Origin: Candidatus Kuenenia stuttgartensis
GTDB taxonomy: Bacteria; Planctomycetota; UBA11346
Length of the DNA: 49,195 nucleotides
NCBI GenBank assembly: GCA_945876185.1
Contig: CAMCMZ010000023.1
Coordinates: 1 to 49,195 of the forward strand
Direction of reading: 5' to 3'
Under the pieces are notes generated by a model. The model was not told the origin of the DNA and made no database searches. It saw only the letters and a list, made by a program, of their open reading frames with translations. Shown piece after piece: positions 26,065 through 35,957 of this stretch (position 1 is the stretch's first letter; every line of letters begins with the position of its first letter). The position numbers and the translations under genes were made by a program.

Positions 26065-29000
26065 ATGCTCAACCGTTCCCTGCTCTGTGCCCTGTCCGCC
26101 ACGCTGTGCAGCCTGGCGTTCACCCCGGCGGAGGTCACCGCCGGCGAGGCCGCCCCCGCCGCCCAGGCGGGATCCGAGATCGAGACCCTGGCCCGCAAGA
26201 TCGCCTCCGATCCGGCCGCGGTGACCGAGTCCGAGATCAACCGCCTGCTCGATCTCGGTCTGGCTTCCGGCCGGCCACTGGTCGCCAGCATGGCGATCAA
26301 GAGCTGGTTCAGCCGCAACACCCAGGCTGCGCCCGAACTTCAGCTCAAGGCGGCCGAGGTGCACTACCTGGCCGGAGCCTGGGCGGATGCGGTCGCCCGC
26401 TACCGTGGCGTGATCGCCGCGCCGGCGGCCACCCCCGAGCAGCTCAGCCGCGCCGGCCAGCGTGCGCTGACCAGCCTGATCGACTTCCTCGGGGCCGAGG
26501 ACGACGCCTATCGGCTCATCCAGACCAACTTCGCCCGCCTGCGCCAAGACGGCGGCGCGCGCCGCTTCGACCAGTGGTTCCTCGAATCGGCCTTCAAGCG
26601 CAAGGATTTCGAAGCCCTGGCCACCATCCTCGCGACCATGCTCGCCGAGCAGCGGCCGCTCGCCCAGGAGCGCGCCTACCAATGGGACGCGATCGACGCC
26701 CTGTTCGACCTGGTGCGCGAGGGCAAATCTGAACTCGACCGCGTCCTGCCCGCCGCCCCCAAGATCGCCGACGCCCTGCGCGGCAACCCGGCCCGCCAGG
26801 CGCGCTACCGCTTCTACCTGGCCGCCCTGGCCGGACGCGACCAGACCGCCGGCGCAACCGCGACCCCGGAGGCCAACAAGGAAGCCGCCGGCCTCGCCCC
26901 CATCCTGATCGCCGCCAAGGGATACTTCGCTGCGGCACCGGAGGCGATCTCGCTGCGCGACATCGTCACGCTGCTCGGCGGTACGACTGACGGCAGGCGC
27001 TGGGCCTATGGGGCCGAAGCCAAGCGCCGCTTCGTCGCCCAGTCGGTGGCCGCGCTGCCGGCCCCGGAACGGGCGTTGTTCCTGTCCTGGAGCCGGTACC
27101 ACCAGAACTGGATCCCGGCCAACCGCATCATCGACGAACTCGGTGACCCGGCGGATTGGCTGCGCGCCGGTGCCGCCGATCCGGCATTCTATTCCCGAAC
27201 TGATGCGCTGCGCGATCCCGCCCTGGCCAAGAAGGGCGAAGACCTGCGCGCCGCCGCCGGCAACGCCGCCAAGCTGGTGGGCGAGGTCGCCTCGCCCTTC
27301 GGCGCTGGCATCCGCGCCCTCGCCGGCAGCGCGACCCTCGACGAGGCGATCGCCTGGATCTACGGCAAGGAGGCCTGGCATCTCGATCCCACCAGCGCCG
27401 TGGCCCTCGTCGAACAGTTCCTGGTCCCCGCCTTCACCGCGGTCGACGCCAAGACGGATCCGAGGTGGGAAGCCGCGCTCGCCCGTACCGAGGTCGCCCA
27501 GACCCCGGCCGCGCTGCTCAGCCCGCAGCTGATGGAAGCATGGATGCGCGCGGTGTGGAACACCACCAGCGACAAGGGCGCCGCCGCCGGCCGCATCGCG
27601 GACGCCCTGGCCTGGGCGCCGTTGACGGTGTCGGAGCGCCAGGCCCGTTTCGGCCGCTTCAACGGCGAGGCCCTGCGCTGGTGCGAACAGACCCGCAAGC
27701 AGGCGAAGCAGACCCCTGAGCTGCTCAAGCAGGCCGAGACCGCCCAGGCGGCGCTGCCGCGCCTGCTGGCCGCCGGCGATCCGTCCCGCGCCCCGGCCGG
27801 ATTGTGCGCCGATTTCGCGAAGGCCACCACCGCGCGTGCGGCGGGCGACCAGGCCGCCTGGGATGCCGCCGCTGGCAGCCTGGCGGATCAGGTCGCCGGC
27901 CCGGCCGCGAAGGCTCCGTTCAGCCGGGCAGTGCTGGGCTGGCTCAGCGGCAAGCACGACGGCATTGATGCCACCGCGGCCCAGGCCCGACTGGTGAAGC
28001 AACTGCTCGCTGCTGATGGAAAAACCGTGGGTGAGACGACGCGCCGGACGGTGGCGGCCATCTTCGCGACCCGCAATTCCTGGCCCGCTTCCATCCCCGA
28101 GGCGCAGAAGGCAGCGGCCCTGGTGTTCAACCAGGTCTTCGCCCAGGCGCTGTCCTCCCGGCTGGCCGCGGGCGCTTTCGATGCCGACCTGTTCGCCTGG
28201 TGGCGCCTGACCCGCCTGGGCCGGGGTTGGAACGACGAGGCCAGCGACGCCCTGATGAGCGAGATCATCAGCAAGGATCTGCTCAAGGGCGCGGACTTCG
28301 CTCTCGATCAGAACATCGCCTCCACCGCCGTGTCGTACCAGCTGCTGGTCGGCCGCGAGTTCCCCCGCCTGGCCAAGCAGATGCCGGCCGAGACCGCCTT
28401 CGACGACCGTTTCGTCGCCGAGGCGGCCGCGCGCGGCTTCCTTGATGCGGCCTATTGGCAGCTGGGGCGTGACAGCCAGCGCAAGGTCGCCGGCCAGGCG
28501 GCCAAGCTGATCGCCGGCTGGACCGAGCTGCCACTCGGCCACGACCAGGTCCGGGAACCGTCGCGGCGCGATGAGCTGCACTGGCGCCAAAGCCGGCGCC
28601 CGGCGAACGCCGGCATGTCCCGCAGCGACCTGACGCGCTGGCTCAAGGAGGCGCAAGAGGCCGAACCGGCGCTGCGCCAGGCGATGATCGTCGCGTCCGA
28701 AAAGGCCTACCCCGGCCGCAGCGATGAAATGGCCTTGGGCGCGACCTCGCTCGCGGCGGCCGCCCCGGCCGCCAAGGCCAAGGCGGAATGGTTCGCCCGC
28801 CTCGCCACCTGGATGGAGCGCGCCGCCGCGCAGCCGATGCGCGCGCCGGTCCCGGCGCTGAACGGCCTCAAGGATCTCGACGGCGCGACGCTGACCGAGG
28901 CCGAACTCACGCGCCTGGCGGATCTGGTGGAACGCCTCGCCCCGGCGCGCTGGGATGGCGCGCGTTCGCCCGGCTTGCTGGTCATTCCGCTGATAAACGG

Positions 29001-32000
29001 GCTCATCGCCCGAGGCATGACCAACGACCTGTTCCGGGTGTCCGCCCCGTGCTGGCGCGTGGCGGCCGAGAGCGGCGACTCCCGCCTGGCCCAGCTCCTC
29101 ACCGACAAGGCGATTGGTTTCGAGAAGGCGGGCAACATCGAACTCGCCGCCGTGTGGGCCGGCAACGGTCTCGCCTGCGTGCGCCGGATGAACCAGGAGA
29201 CTTCGCAACGGGCGCTGACTGGCCTGATCAACCGCACCGCGGCGACCCTGGTCGGTTCGACCGTCGCCGTGGCGCGCAACGACCCACGGTATGACATTTT
29301 CGCCGCCCAGGCCGAGTTCCAGGCCGGCCGCCATGAGGCCGCCTGGCAGGCCTATTCCGCCAAGCAGGCGCTCATCAGTTCGGCGCTCGCTGAACTCGAC
29401 CCCAACTTCACCATCTGGCTGGTCGGCAAGCACACCGCCGTCGAAGAGTACCGCTCTGCGGAAAGACTCGCGATCGCCCTCGACACCTGGATGCATGCCA
29501 ATCCCGGCGTCGATGTCGGGTTGCGCGCCTCGCTCGCCTTTGCCCGGGCGTCGGTCTCGTTCGCCGAAAAGAACTACGCCTTGTCCCGTTCACTCTTCCA
29601 GGCCCTGGGCGAAGCGAAGGAGTTCGAGGGCACCCGCGCCAAGATCGATGCCCAGTTGGCGGTCGCCGACATCGAACGACTGACGCGCAACTTCGATCTC
29701 GCGGTGCAGCTCCTCAACCGCCTGACCCGGCGCCCGGACAAGTATACCCAGACCGAGGCCTACTTCCGCCTCAGCCAGCTGCGCTACGACCAGGGTGACT
29801 TTCCGGCTGCGGCCGAGGCTTTGGGCGAGACCTTCTCGCGTGAACCCGGCCATCCCCGTGGACGCATCCTGCAGGGCGAGATCGATCTTAAGCTTAAGAA
29901 CATCGAAGCGGCCCAGGACATCGACATGTCCGGTGACGAGCGCAAGATCGTCATCGATCCCGGGCAACCCCTGCGCCTGCGCCTGCGCGACCGCAACCTG
30001 TCGCTGGTCGGGCGCAGCCAGTCGGTCGAGATGCGGGTGTGGACCGACGCCGGCGATGAGGAAATCGTCACCCTGGTCCCGTTCGCCGATCGCAAGGATC
30101 ACTTCACCCAGCGCATCAGCACCGTGCTGGGGGCGGCCAAGCCCAACGACAAGACCCTGCAGGTGGTGGGCGGGGATCGCATCCACATCTTCTACTCGCC
30201 GCAATTCCTGATCGCGAACCAGATCAAGGATCCGGGCCAGGAAAGCATCATCGAGGTCGCCAGCGACAGCGAACTCCAGGTCGCGTCCGGGGCCATCCGT
30301 TCACGCGACGAGATCGAGGCCGAGGCGCGCGACAACAAGATGCGGGCGAAGCTCGGCATCGAGGTCGAGGGCAAGGAAACGGTCGAGCAGACCCTGTCGA
30401 CCCGCCGGGTCGGCACCGAGATCAAGCCCGGCAACCCGATCAACATCCGCGTGACCGATGCTGATCGCAGCACCAAATCGTCGCCGGACACCATCCTGGT
30501 CACCGTCCGGGCCGCGAGCGGCGACACCATCGAACGCTTCCCGCTCAAAGAGGTGACGCCGTTCTCGGGCATCTTCGAAGGCTCGATCCCGACCACCGCC
30601 AGCCCCCCGGTCGCGATGGCCAGCGACAGCTTGGCCGGCAGCGATCCCAATTCCGCCATCTCGCCCCTGGATCAGCCGGCCTGGCAGGGCAATCCTGCGG
30701 TCGGCACCCGGGTGAAGACCTTCACGGTCGATCTCAATGACAACGTCAGTCTCGGCAAGTTGGAGCTCGCGACCCGCGAACCCGGTCGCCGGCTGAAGGA
30801 CGTGATCGTCCAGACCTCGCTCAACGGCAAGGATTTCAGCGTCGCCGGCCGCTGGCCGCAGCAGGTCAAGCCGTGGGACGGCGGCTTTGAGGTTCGCGTC
30901 GCCGGCGCTGGGGCCCTGGGTGGCAGCTCCGACATCGCCGAGGTCGAGGACTGGTTCGCCTTCCGCGCCCAGTTGAGCGGCAGCCGCACCGCCGCGATCA
31001 AGCCCAAGTCGGGCACCATGTCCGTGTCCTGGGCCGAGGATCTCGAAGCCACCGTCAAGCAGGTCATGCCTGCGGCGGCGGGCAACGCTCAGGGTGCGGG
31101 CGCCGTCGTGCATGTGCGCGGCAACTTCGTGCTGGCCGAGCGCACGACGCGGTCGCTGCGGCTGCTGCCGCGCCAGGCCCTGCCGACCGGGGTCAGCCTG
31201 ACCCTGTATCTTGACGGGGTCGCGGTCAAACCGCCCGCGCCCACGGATGAATCCGTCGTGGCCGGCACGTCCGAAACGACCCAGCGCCTGGGCAAGGGTG
31301 TGCATCGCGTCGACATCGTGGCCAGACTGTCCCCGGGTGCCCAGGGTGCGGTCTTCCCGCTCGCCTTCGACCTGGAAACCGACATCGCTGAAGCCCCTTA
31401 CCGCGCGGTCGCTCCGGCCGCGATGTTCGATCTGGTCAAGAACCCCTTGATCAAACCGGCCGTCTGGCGCGATCCGGTGGCGATCGAGGAGGCCAAGAGT
31501 GCCGACGGCTTCACCATCGCGTTCGCCGGCCGCCCCGCCCGCCACCTCCGCCTGGTCATGCCCGATTACACCGGCGATGCCCCGGCGATCACCAAGCTCC
31601 GCCTCGCCGATGCGGCCGGCAAGGGCGTCCTGCCCACGAAAGAGGACTTCCAGAACCTGCGTCGCAATTCCCAGCTCGAGATCCTGCCCGGGGACCAGAT
31701 CGCGATCACCTACCGCGATGAGGTCAACCTGTCCGGCAAGCCGCGGACGCTCGAAGGCAAGATGTCGGCGACGTTCTCGAACGCCGCGATCAGCGCGGCC
31801 TTCGCGCAATACAGCGAGGATTCGGCAGCCAAAGAGGCCAGCTACGTGCCGATGAAGCGCTTCGACGTCGGCGACACCATCAAGGTGTTCATCCACGACC
31901 CCGACATGGACGTCAGCCCGACCCAGGACAAGGTCGCGTTCACGGCGCGCCTGAGTTCTGGCAAGGAGGTCAAGCTCGAGGCGATCGAATCGAAACCGCA

Positions 32001-34356
32001 TAGCGGCGTGTTCATCGGCACCATCTTCCCGATCGCAGGACCGTCGCAGCGCGCGGACCAGATCCAGATCGAGAAGGGCGATGATCTCACCATCACCTAC
32101 CGCGACGCCGACAACACCGATCATGGCATCCCCTGGGATCGCGTGGCCACGGTCGAGCAGACCGCGTTCGAACAGCCGGTCCTGCGCCTCACGCCGGTTG
32201 TCCTTGCCCCGGTCAAGGCCAACGATGGCAAGGACGGCAAAGACGGAAAAGACGGAAAAGACAAGAAGTCGGCCGAGGTCTTCAAGCCGGGCGAGGAACT
32301 AACCCCCGGACCGCTGCCGCTGCTGGCGAAATGGGTGAAGACCCCCGACCCCGCCACGGCGGTGCCGGTGGTGATCGGCGCGCCGATCCTCGCTTCGGTG
32401 GTGCATCCCTTCATCGCCAAATCGAGCCAGAGCACGCTGGAATTCTTCGCCCAGACCTCGTCCGGTCGGGCCAAGAAGCCGGGTGCCCCGGTCGGTGATG
32501 CGGCCGCAGGTGGTGGCGCTGGCGGCTCGGCAAAGCCGGCAGCGCCGGCGCCGACCGACTTCGACGTTTCGGTGCCCGGCACGATCCGCCTCGTCGCCGG
32601 TCTCGGCGGCGGCGGCGGTGGCACCCTGCCCCTGGGCTTCGGACCCATGCTGTCCGAACCGGTGCCGCTCGCGCTTAGTCCGATCGAGGACGGCCGTTTC
32701 TCGGTCGCCATCCCGGTGGTCCTGGCAGACCTTCCGGCCGGGTCGTTCGCCACCCCGGAGGCGATCCAGGGCCAGTTCGCGGCCAAGACCGTGCGCGAGG
32801 AAGAACGCACCCTCGCGGTTAATCCCACCGACACGATCTTCATCGGCGTCCGCTACACCGATGTCCGGCTGCCCGGCAAGGACAACCGCGACCGCTGGCT
32901 GGTCCAGTCGGTGAAGCTGAACGGTGAAGGCTTCTTCGATGTCACCGACCGGCGCTACCAGAAGCCGGTCGAGACCGCGTACGTGGGCGAGACCGTCTAC
33001 CTGCGCGTGGTCGACTGGATGCGCGATGTGACCGGCGATAAAGACCAGATCAGCGTCGACGTGAAGACGCCGACCGGCACCAGCAAGGTCACCCTGACCG
33101 AAACCGGGCTGCATACCGGCGTGTTCAAGGGGCTCGCCCATGTCGTCTACCAGGGCGAACAGGGTCCAGGCTCCGGGGACATCCAGGTGCGTTACGGCGA
33201 CCTGGTGGAGCTGGCCTACACCACCAGCGCCGGCACCCGCATCGCCCGGCCGATCGAGGTCAACAAGGGTTCGGACGGCAGCGTGCTGCCGTTCACCAAG
33301 CGCTTCAACGATCCTGAAATCGCGGTGAAGGCCCAGTTCAGCGTGGCCGAGGCCTACTTCGAGATGGCGAAGAAGCATCGCGAGGCCGCAGCGGCGGCGG
33401 CGAGCGCGGCCAAACCCGATCCCGATCAGGCCAAGCGGCTCGCCAACCTGGTCCAGAAGGAGATCGCCCAGGGCAAAAAGCTGCTCGACGAGGTCGTGCG
33501 CGACTTCCCCGACAACGACATCCGGGCCCAGGCCGACTACCTGCGCGGCAACCTGGAGATGGAATACGCCGAGGGCGTGGGCGGCGTCGACAGCAAGCCG
33601 CCGGCCGAGGGCGAGCCGATCGATCCGCTGCGCAAGCAGCACCTTGAGGCCGCATTCAAGTTGTTCAGCGGCATCGTGTCCAACTACCCGACCGGCGAAT
33701 TCGCCCCCAAGGCGCTCTTCAAGAAGGCGATGGTCTACGAAAAACTGGGCGACATGGAGCAGGCCTGCGAGGAATACGTCAAGCTCAGCTACCGCTATCC
33801 CGACAACGAACTGGTCGCCGAGACCATCGCCCGGCTCGGCCGCCACTTCCTCACCAAGGGCAAGATCATCGAGAAGCAGGGCGAAAAGCTGATGGAAAGC
33901 GACCGGCTCAAGGCGGAAAAGATCCTGATCGAGGCCCGCGGGGCCTATGCCGTGTCGGGTGAGGTCTACGGCCGCCTGGCCGACAAGTTCCCCAACCACG
34001 ATCTGGCCGACAAGACCACCGTGCTGTCGGGCATCGGCTACCTGCGGGCGCAGAAATACGAAGAGGCCACCCAGGCCCTGCGCAAGGTCATCGACAAAAA
34101 GGACATCGCCGACAAGAGCATGGTGCCCGAGGCGATGTACTGGGCCGCCGACGCTTACACCAGGTGGGCCGTGGCCATGGCCGACCGGGGTGCAGAAAAG
34201 ACCGCCTCCGGCGACCCCAACTTCATGCCGGCCAAGTCCGCCTATCAGATCTTCAAGCGCCTGACCTGGGAGTTCCCTGAATCGGAATGGGCGCGCTCGG
34301 CCCGTGGCCGGTTGGCCTCCGATGTCGCGCTGCGGGGCATGGACAAGGAAAAGTGA
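26065..34356 (+). CDS. giant exported TPR/beta-module protein (2763 residues), operon gene 3
   Basis: A signal peptide (1-26) precedes about 1260 residues of helical solenoid with TPR-like units (for example 60-110; LTDKAIGFEKAGNIELAAVWAGNGLAC). Residues about 1295-2391 form a beta region with at least four related modules: strands with D-x-D, a loop ending T/S-G-x-F-x-G (FSGIFEG, HSGVFIG, HTGVFKG) and a closing G-D-x-x-x-[IV]-x-Y motif (GDRIHIFY, GDQIAITY, GDDLTITY, GDLVELAY). A Lys/Asp/Gly low-complexity run lies near 2055-2070. Residues 2421-2763 are TPR repeats (SGIVSNYPTGEFAPKALFKKAMVYEKLGD). It is probably a long periplasmic or surface rod. It is the only gene of this size here, and the next start overlaps its stop (TGATG). 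The function is unknown. Confidence 0.85.
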   Translation: MLNRSLLCALSATLCSLAFTPAEVTAGEAAPAAQAGSEIETLARKIASDPAAVTESEINRLLDLGLASGRPLVASMAIKSWFSRNTQAAPELQLKAAEVHYLAGAWADAVARYRGVIAAPAATPEQLSRAGQRALTSLIDFLGAEDDAYRLIQTNFARLRQDGGARRFDQWFLESAFKRKDFEALATILATMLAEQRPLAQERAYQWDAIDALFDLVREGKSELDRVLPAAPKIADALRGNPARQARYRFYLAALAGRDQTAGATATPEANKEAAGLAPILIAAKGYFAAAPEAISLRDIVTLLGGTTDGRRWAYGAEAKRRFVAQSVAALPAPERALFLSWSRYHQNWIPANRIIDELGDPADWLRAGAADPAFYSRTDALRDPALAKKGEDLRAAAGNAAKLVGEVASPFGAGIRALAGSATLDEAIAWIYGKEAWHLDPTSAVALVEQFLVPAFTAVDAKTDPRWEAALARTEVAQTPAALLSPQLMEAWMRAVWNTTSDKGAAAGRIADALAWAPLTVSERQARFGRFNGEALRWCEQTRKQAKQTPELLKQAETAQAALPRLLAAGDPSRAPAGLCADFAKATTARAAGDQAAWDAAAGSLADQVAGPAAKAPFSRAVLGWLSGKHDGIDATAAQARLVKQLLAADGKTVGETTRRTVAAIFATRNSWPASIPEAQKAAALVFNQVFAQALSSRLAAGAFDADLFAWWRLTRLGRGWNDEASDALMSEIISKDLLKGADFALDQNIASTAVSYQLLVGREFPRLAKQMPAETAFDDRFVAEAAARGFLDAAYWQLGRDSQRKVAGQAAKLIAGWTELPLGHDQVREPSRRDELHWRQSRRPANAGMSRSDLTRWLKEAQEAEPALRQAMIVASEKAYPGRSDEMALGATSLAAAAPAAKAKAEWFARLATWMERAAAQPMRAPVPALNGLKDLDGATLTEAELTRLADLVERLAPARWDGARSPGLLVIPLINGLIARGMTNDLFRVSAPCWRVAAESGDSRLAQLLTDKAIGFEKAGNIELAAVWAGNGLACVRRMNQETSQRALTGLINRTAATLVGSTVAVARNDPRYDIFAAQAEFQAGRHEAAWQAYSAKQALISSALAELDPNFTIWLVGKHTAVEEYRSAERLAIALDTWMHANPGVDVGLRASLAFARASVSFAEKNYALSRSLFQALGEAKEFEGTRAKIDAQLAVADIERLTRNFDLAVQLLNRLTRRPDKYTQTEAYFRLSQLRYDQGDFPAAAEALGETFSREPGHPRGRILQGEIDLKLKNIEAAQDIDMSGDERKIVIDPGQPLRLRLRDRNLSLVGRSQSVEMRVWTDAGDEEIVTLVPFADRKDHFTQRISTVLGAAKPNDKTLQVVGGDRIHIFYSPQFLIANQIKDPGQESIIEVASDSELQVASGAIRSRDEIEAEARDNKMRAKLGIEVEGKETVEQTLSTRRVGTEIKPGNPINIRVTDADRSTKSSPDTILVTVRAASGDTIERFPLKEVTPFSGIFEGSIPTTASPPVAMASDSLAGSDPNSAISPLDQPAWQGNPAVGTRVKTFTVDLNDNVSLGKLELATREPGRRLKDVIVQTSLNGKDFSVAGRWPQQVKPWDGGFEVRVAGAGALGGSSDIAEVEDWFAFRAQLSGSRTAAIKPKSGTMSVSWAEDLEATVKQVMPAAAGNAQGAGAVVHVRGNFVLAERTTRSLRLLPRQALPTGVSLTLYLDGVAVKPPAPTDESVVAGTSETTQRLGKGVHRVDIVARLSPGAQGAVFPLAFDLETDIAEAPYRAVAPAAMFDLVKNPLIKPAVWRDPVAIEEAKSADGFTIAFAGRPARHLRLVMPDYTGDAPAITKLRLADAAGKGVLPTKEDFQNLRRNSQLEILPGDQIAITYRDEVNLSGKPRTLEGKMSATFSNAAISAAFAQYSEDSAAKEASYVPMKRFDVGDTIKVFIHDPDMDVSPTQDKVAFTARLSSGKEVKLEAIESKPHSGVFIGTIFPIAGPSQRADQIQIEKGDDLTITYRDADNTDHGIPWDRVATVEQTAFEQPVLRLTPVVLAPVKANDGKDGKDGKDGKDKKSAEVFKPGEELTPGPLPLLAKWVKTPDPATAVPVVIGAPILASVVHPFIAKSSQSTLEFFAQTSSGRAKKPGAPVGDAAAGGGAGGSAKPAAPAPTDFDVSVPGTIRLVAGLGGGGGGTLPLGFGPMLSEPVPLALSPIEDGRFSVAIPVVLADLPAGSFATPEAIQGQFAAKTVREEERTLAVNPTDTIFIGVRYTDVRLPGKDNRDRWLVQSVKLNGEGFFDVTDRRYQKPVETAYVGETVYLRVVDWMRDVTGDKDQISVDVKTPTGTSKVTLTETGLHTGVFKGLAHVVYQGEQGPGSGDIQVRYGDLVELAYTTSAGTRIARPIEVNKGSDGSVLPFTKRFNDPEIAVKAQFSVAEAYFEMAKKHREAAAAAASAAKPDPDQAKRLANLVQKEIAQGKKLLDEVVRDFPDNDIRAQADYLRGNLEMEYAEGVGGVDSKPPAEGEPIDPLRKQHLEAAFKLFSGIVSNYPTGEFAPKALFKKAMVYEKLGDMEQACEEYVKLSYRYPDNELVAETIARLGRHFLTKGKIIEKQGEKLMESDRLKAEKILIEARGAYAVSGEVYGRLADKFPNHDLADKTTVLSGIGYLRAQKYEEATQALRKVIDKKDIADKSMVPEAMYWAADAYTRWAVAMADRGAEKTASGDPNFMPAKSAYQIFKRLTWEFPESEWARSARGRLASDVALRGMDKEK
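32221..32274 (+). repeat. in-frame Asp-Gly-Lys microrepeat within the giant gene
   Basis: A run of near-identical 9-base units (GGCAAGGAC, GGCAAAGAC, GGAAAAGAC twice) encodes repeated Gly-Lys-Asp, a flexible charged hinge between two beta modules. It is likely to vary in copy number by slippage without breaking the frame. Confidence 0.7.
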
Positions 34357-34874
34357 TGCCAAACGCCGGAATACCAGTTGCCGAGGTGCCGGCCTCTGGA
34401 CCCAGGTCCGGTCGCCGGCCGGCCTTCGCCGACCGGGATCTGCCGGTGCCGGAGGTCAGACCGCTCGCGCCGGCCGCCCTCGCGGCCGGACTCGGTCGCC
34501 CAGTCGGCCATCGCACCTGGCTGGCGGTGCAGGACGTGCTCGCCGGACGCGAGGTCTTCGCCCATGTCGCGACCCAGACGCGCACCGATGTCGGGGCCTG
34601 GTTCTGGCGCCCACGTCTGCACCTGCTTCTGACTCCGGTGTCGCTGTTCACCGTCGCCTGGCTCGACTGGGGCAAAGCCTTGCTTTTACGCAGTGAAGAT
34701 CATCCGCTCACCGACCTGACCGCCGTGACCTACAACTACGCTGACGGCATGCTGGCGTTCGGCCAGCCCGATCCGCGCCAGCCCGCCTGGTCGGTGTCTA
34801 TTCCTGCGCTCCCAGCCCGCCGTTTCACCGCCATCCTCTCAGCCCACATGGAGTCCCTATGCTCGAATACCTGA
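34356..34874 (+). CDS. small protein of unknown function, operon gene 4
   Basis: 172 residues. Its ATG overlaps the stop of the giant gene (TGATG), and its own end overlaps the ExbB start by 16 bases, so translation is probably coupled on both sides. The N-terminus is Pro-rich without a signal peptide. A moderately hydrophobic stretch (RLHLLLTPVSLFTVAW, about 87-102) followed by beta-like segments might be a small PH-like or peripheral membrane domain, but I do not recognise a family. Its conserved position between the rod and the motor suggests a coupling or assembly role (inference). Confidence 0.65.
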   Translation: MPNAGIPVAEVPASGPRSGRRPAFADRDLPVPEVRPLAPAALAAGLGRPVGHRTWLAVQDVLAGREVFAHVATQTRTDVGAWFWRPRLHLLLTPVSLFTVAWLDWGKALLLRSEDHPLTDLTAVTYNYADGMLAFGQPDPRQPAWSVSIPALPARRFTAILSAHMESLCSNT

Positions 34875-35506
34875 TCAAAGGCGAGGAAGTCACTTTCCCG
34901 CTGATGCTCATGTCCCTGGTCGCTTGGGCCGTGGTGATTGAACGCGGCTGGTCGTTCTGGCGCCACAGCCGGATCGACCTGCGCGCCCTGCGCGCCAACG
35001 TCGTCGATCTCGTGGCCCAGGGTCGGATTCTCAATGCGGCCCAGGTCTGCGCCTCGACCCCGAGCCCCGTCGCGGCGGTGATGCTGTCGGGCCTGCAGGC
35101 CTTCGACCGCTACCACGACCACCAGACCGGTCGGCCCAACCTGGCGATGGTGCAGAAGTCCATGGACGACATTTCGATCCAGGCGATGGGCGCCCTGGAA
35201 CGCCGCTTCAACATCCTGACCGCGGTCGGCAATTCGGGACCGTTGCTGGGCATGCTCGGGACGGTGCTAGGCATGATCAAATCGTTCTCGGGCATGGGCT
35301 CCGCCAGTTCCGGGGTCAACAGCGAGGCGGTCGCCGGCGGTATTTCGATCGCCCTGATCTGCACCGCGACGGGCCTCATCGTCGCGCTGTGCGCCGTGCT
35401 GCCCTATAACTATTTTGGCGGCAAGGCCGACGAGGTCGGCCTGCAGATCGAAGAAGCCAAGACCGAATTGTACGAAGCCCTGGCCCAGCTCGAAGAAGAG
35501 GCCTGA
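34859..35506 (+). CDS. MotA/TolQ/ExbB-type proton channel protein, operon gene 5
   Basis: 215 residues with the three-span ExbB/TolQ topology: span 1 about 10-28 (FPLMLMSLVAWAVVIERG), a cytoplasmic loop, then spans 2 and 3 (about 120-150 and 155-180). The family signatures GPLLGMLGTVLGMIKSF and ALICTATGLIVALCAVLPYNYF are intact, including the Thr residues that line the proton path. It assembles with ExbD-type partners in the inner membrane and turns proton flow into motion or force on a periplasmic protein. GGAG sits just upstream of the ATG. Two ExbD genes follow directly. It could equally be called TolQ-like; the family cannot be split from sequence reading alone. Confidence 0.93.
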   Translation: MLEYLIKGEEVTFPLMLMSLVAWAVVIERGWSFWRHSRIDLRALRANVVDLVAQGRILNAAQVCASTPSPVAAVMLSGLQAFDRYHDHQTGRPNLAMVQKSMDDISIQAMGALERRFNILTAVGNSGPLLGMLGTVLGMIKSFSGMGSASSGVNSEAVAGGISIALICTATGLIVALCAVLPYNYFGGKADEVGLQIEEAKTELYEALAQLEEEA

Positions 35507-35513
35507 CCCCCCG

Positions 35514-35957
35514 ATGGCCGTGCACGGGACGCGGGGCAAGAAGCACCGCAAGGACATCAACGAGCTGATCCCGACCGCCTGGTTCGTCGACCTGGCGAAC
35601 CTGCTCATCTTCTATTTCCTCGCCACCACCAGCCTGCAAAAAGTCCAGGGCTTCCAGACCGAGATGCCGGCAGCGGAAAAGGGCCAGGCCAAGTCCGAAG
35701 CCAAGATGCCCACCGTGCGGGCCCACAACGGCCAGATCTTCTTCAACGACCAGGAGGTCACCCAGGACAAGCTGCCGGAGCAGCTCGCGACGCTGAAACT
35801 GAAGGACAAGGCCGGTGAAGAAAAAATCGTGATGTTCGAGACCAGCGGCCAAGTGTCGTACCAGGAATACTTCGGCGTGATGTCCGCGATCAGCACCGCC
35901 GGCGGCGTGGTCGGCCTGGTCACCGAGGCCGAAGACGGCGACGGGGGCGGCAAATGA
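35514..35957 (+). CDS. ExbD/TolR-type protein A, operon gene 6
   Basis: 147 residues with a basic cytoplasmic N-terminus (GTRGKKHRKD), one membrane span (about 21-40, WFVDLANLLIFYFLATTSL) carrying the proton-path Asp26, and a periplasmic domain of about 100 residues. A Gln/Lys/Ala-rich linker follows the span. The canonical PLIDVVFLLLIFF segment is diverged but keeps the Asp. It starts eight bases after the exbB stop and its last codons overlap the next gene (ATGA). The Asp/Gly-rich C-terminus (EDGDGGGK) is unusual for ExbD. Confidence 0.85.
   Translation: MAVHGTRGKKHRKDINELIPTAWFVDLANLLIFYFLATTSLQKVQGFQTEMPAAEKGQAKSEAKMPTVRAHNGQIFFNDQEVTQDKLPEQLATLKLKDKAGEEKIVMFETSGQVSYQEYFGVMSAISTAGGVVGLVTEAEDGDGGGK

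Noticed and set aside
26038..29496. Minus-strand open frames of 1152, 607 and 687 codons opposite the giant gene (26038-34362)
   Set aside because: Low-complexity Arg/Gly/Leu/Val/Asp sequence with no recognisable domain. The plus strand has a signal peptide, TPRs and repeated modules in one continuous frame.
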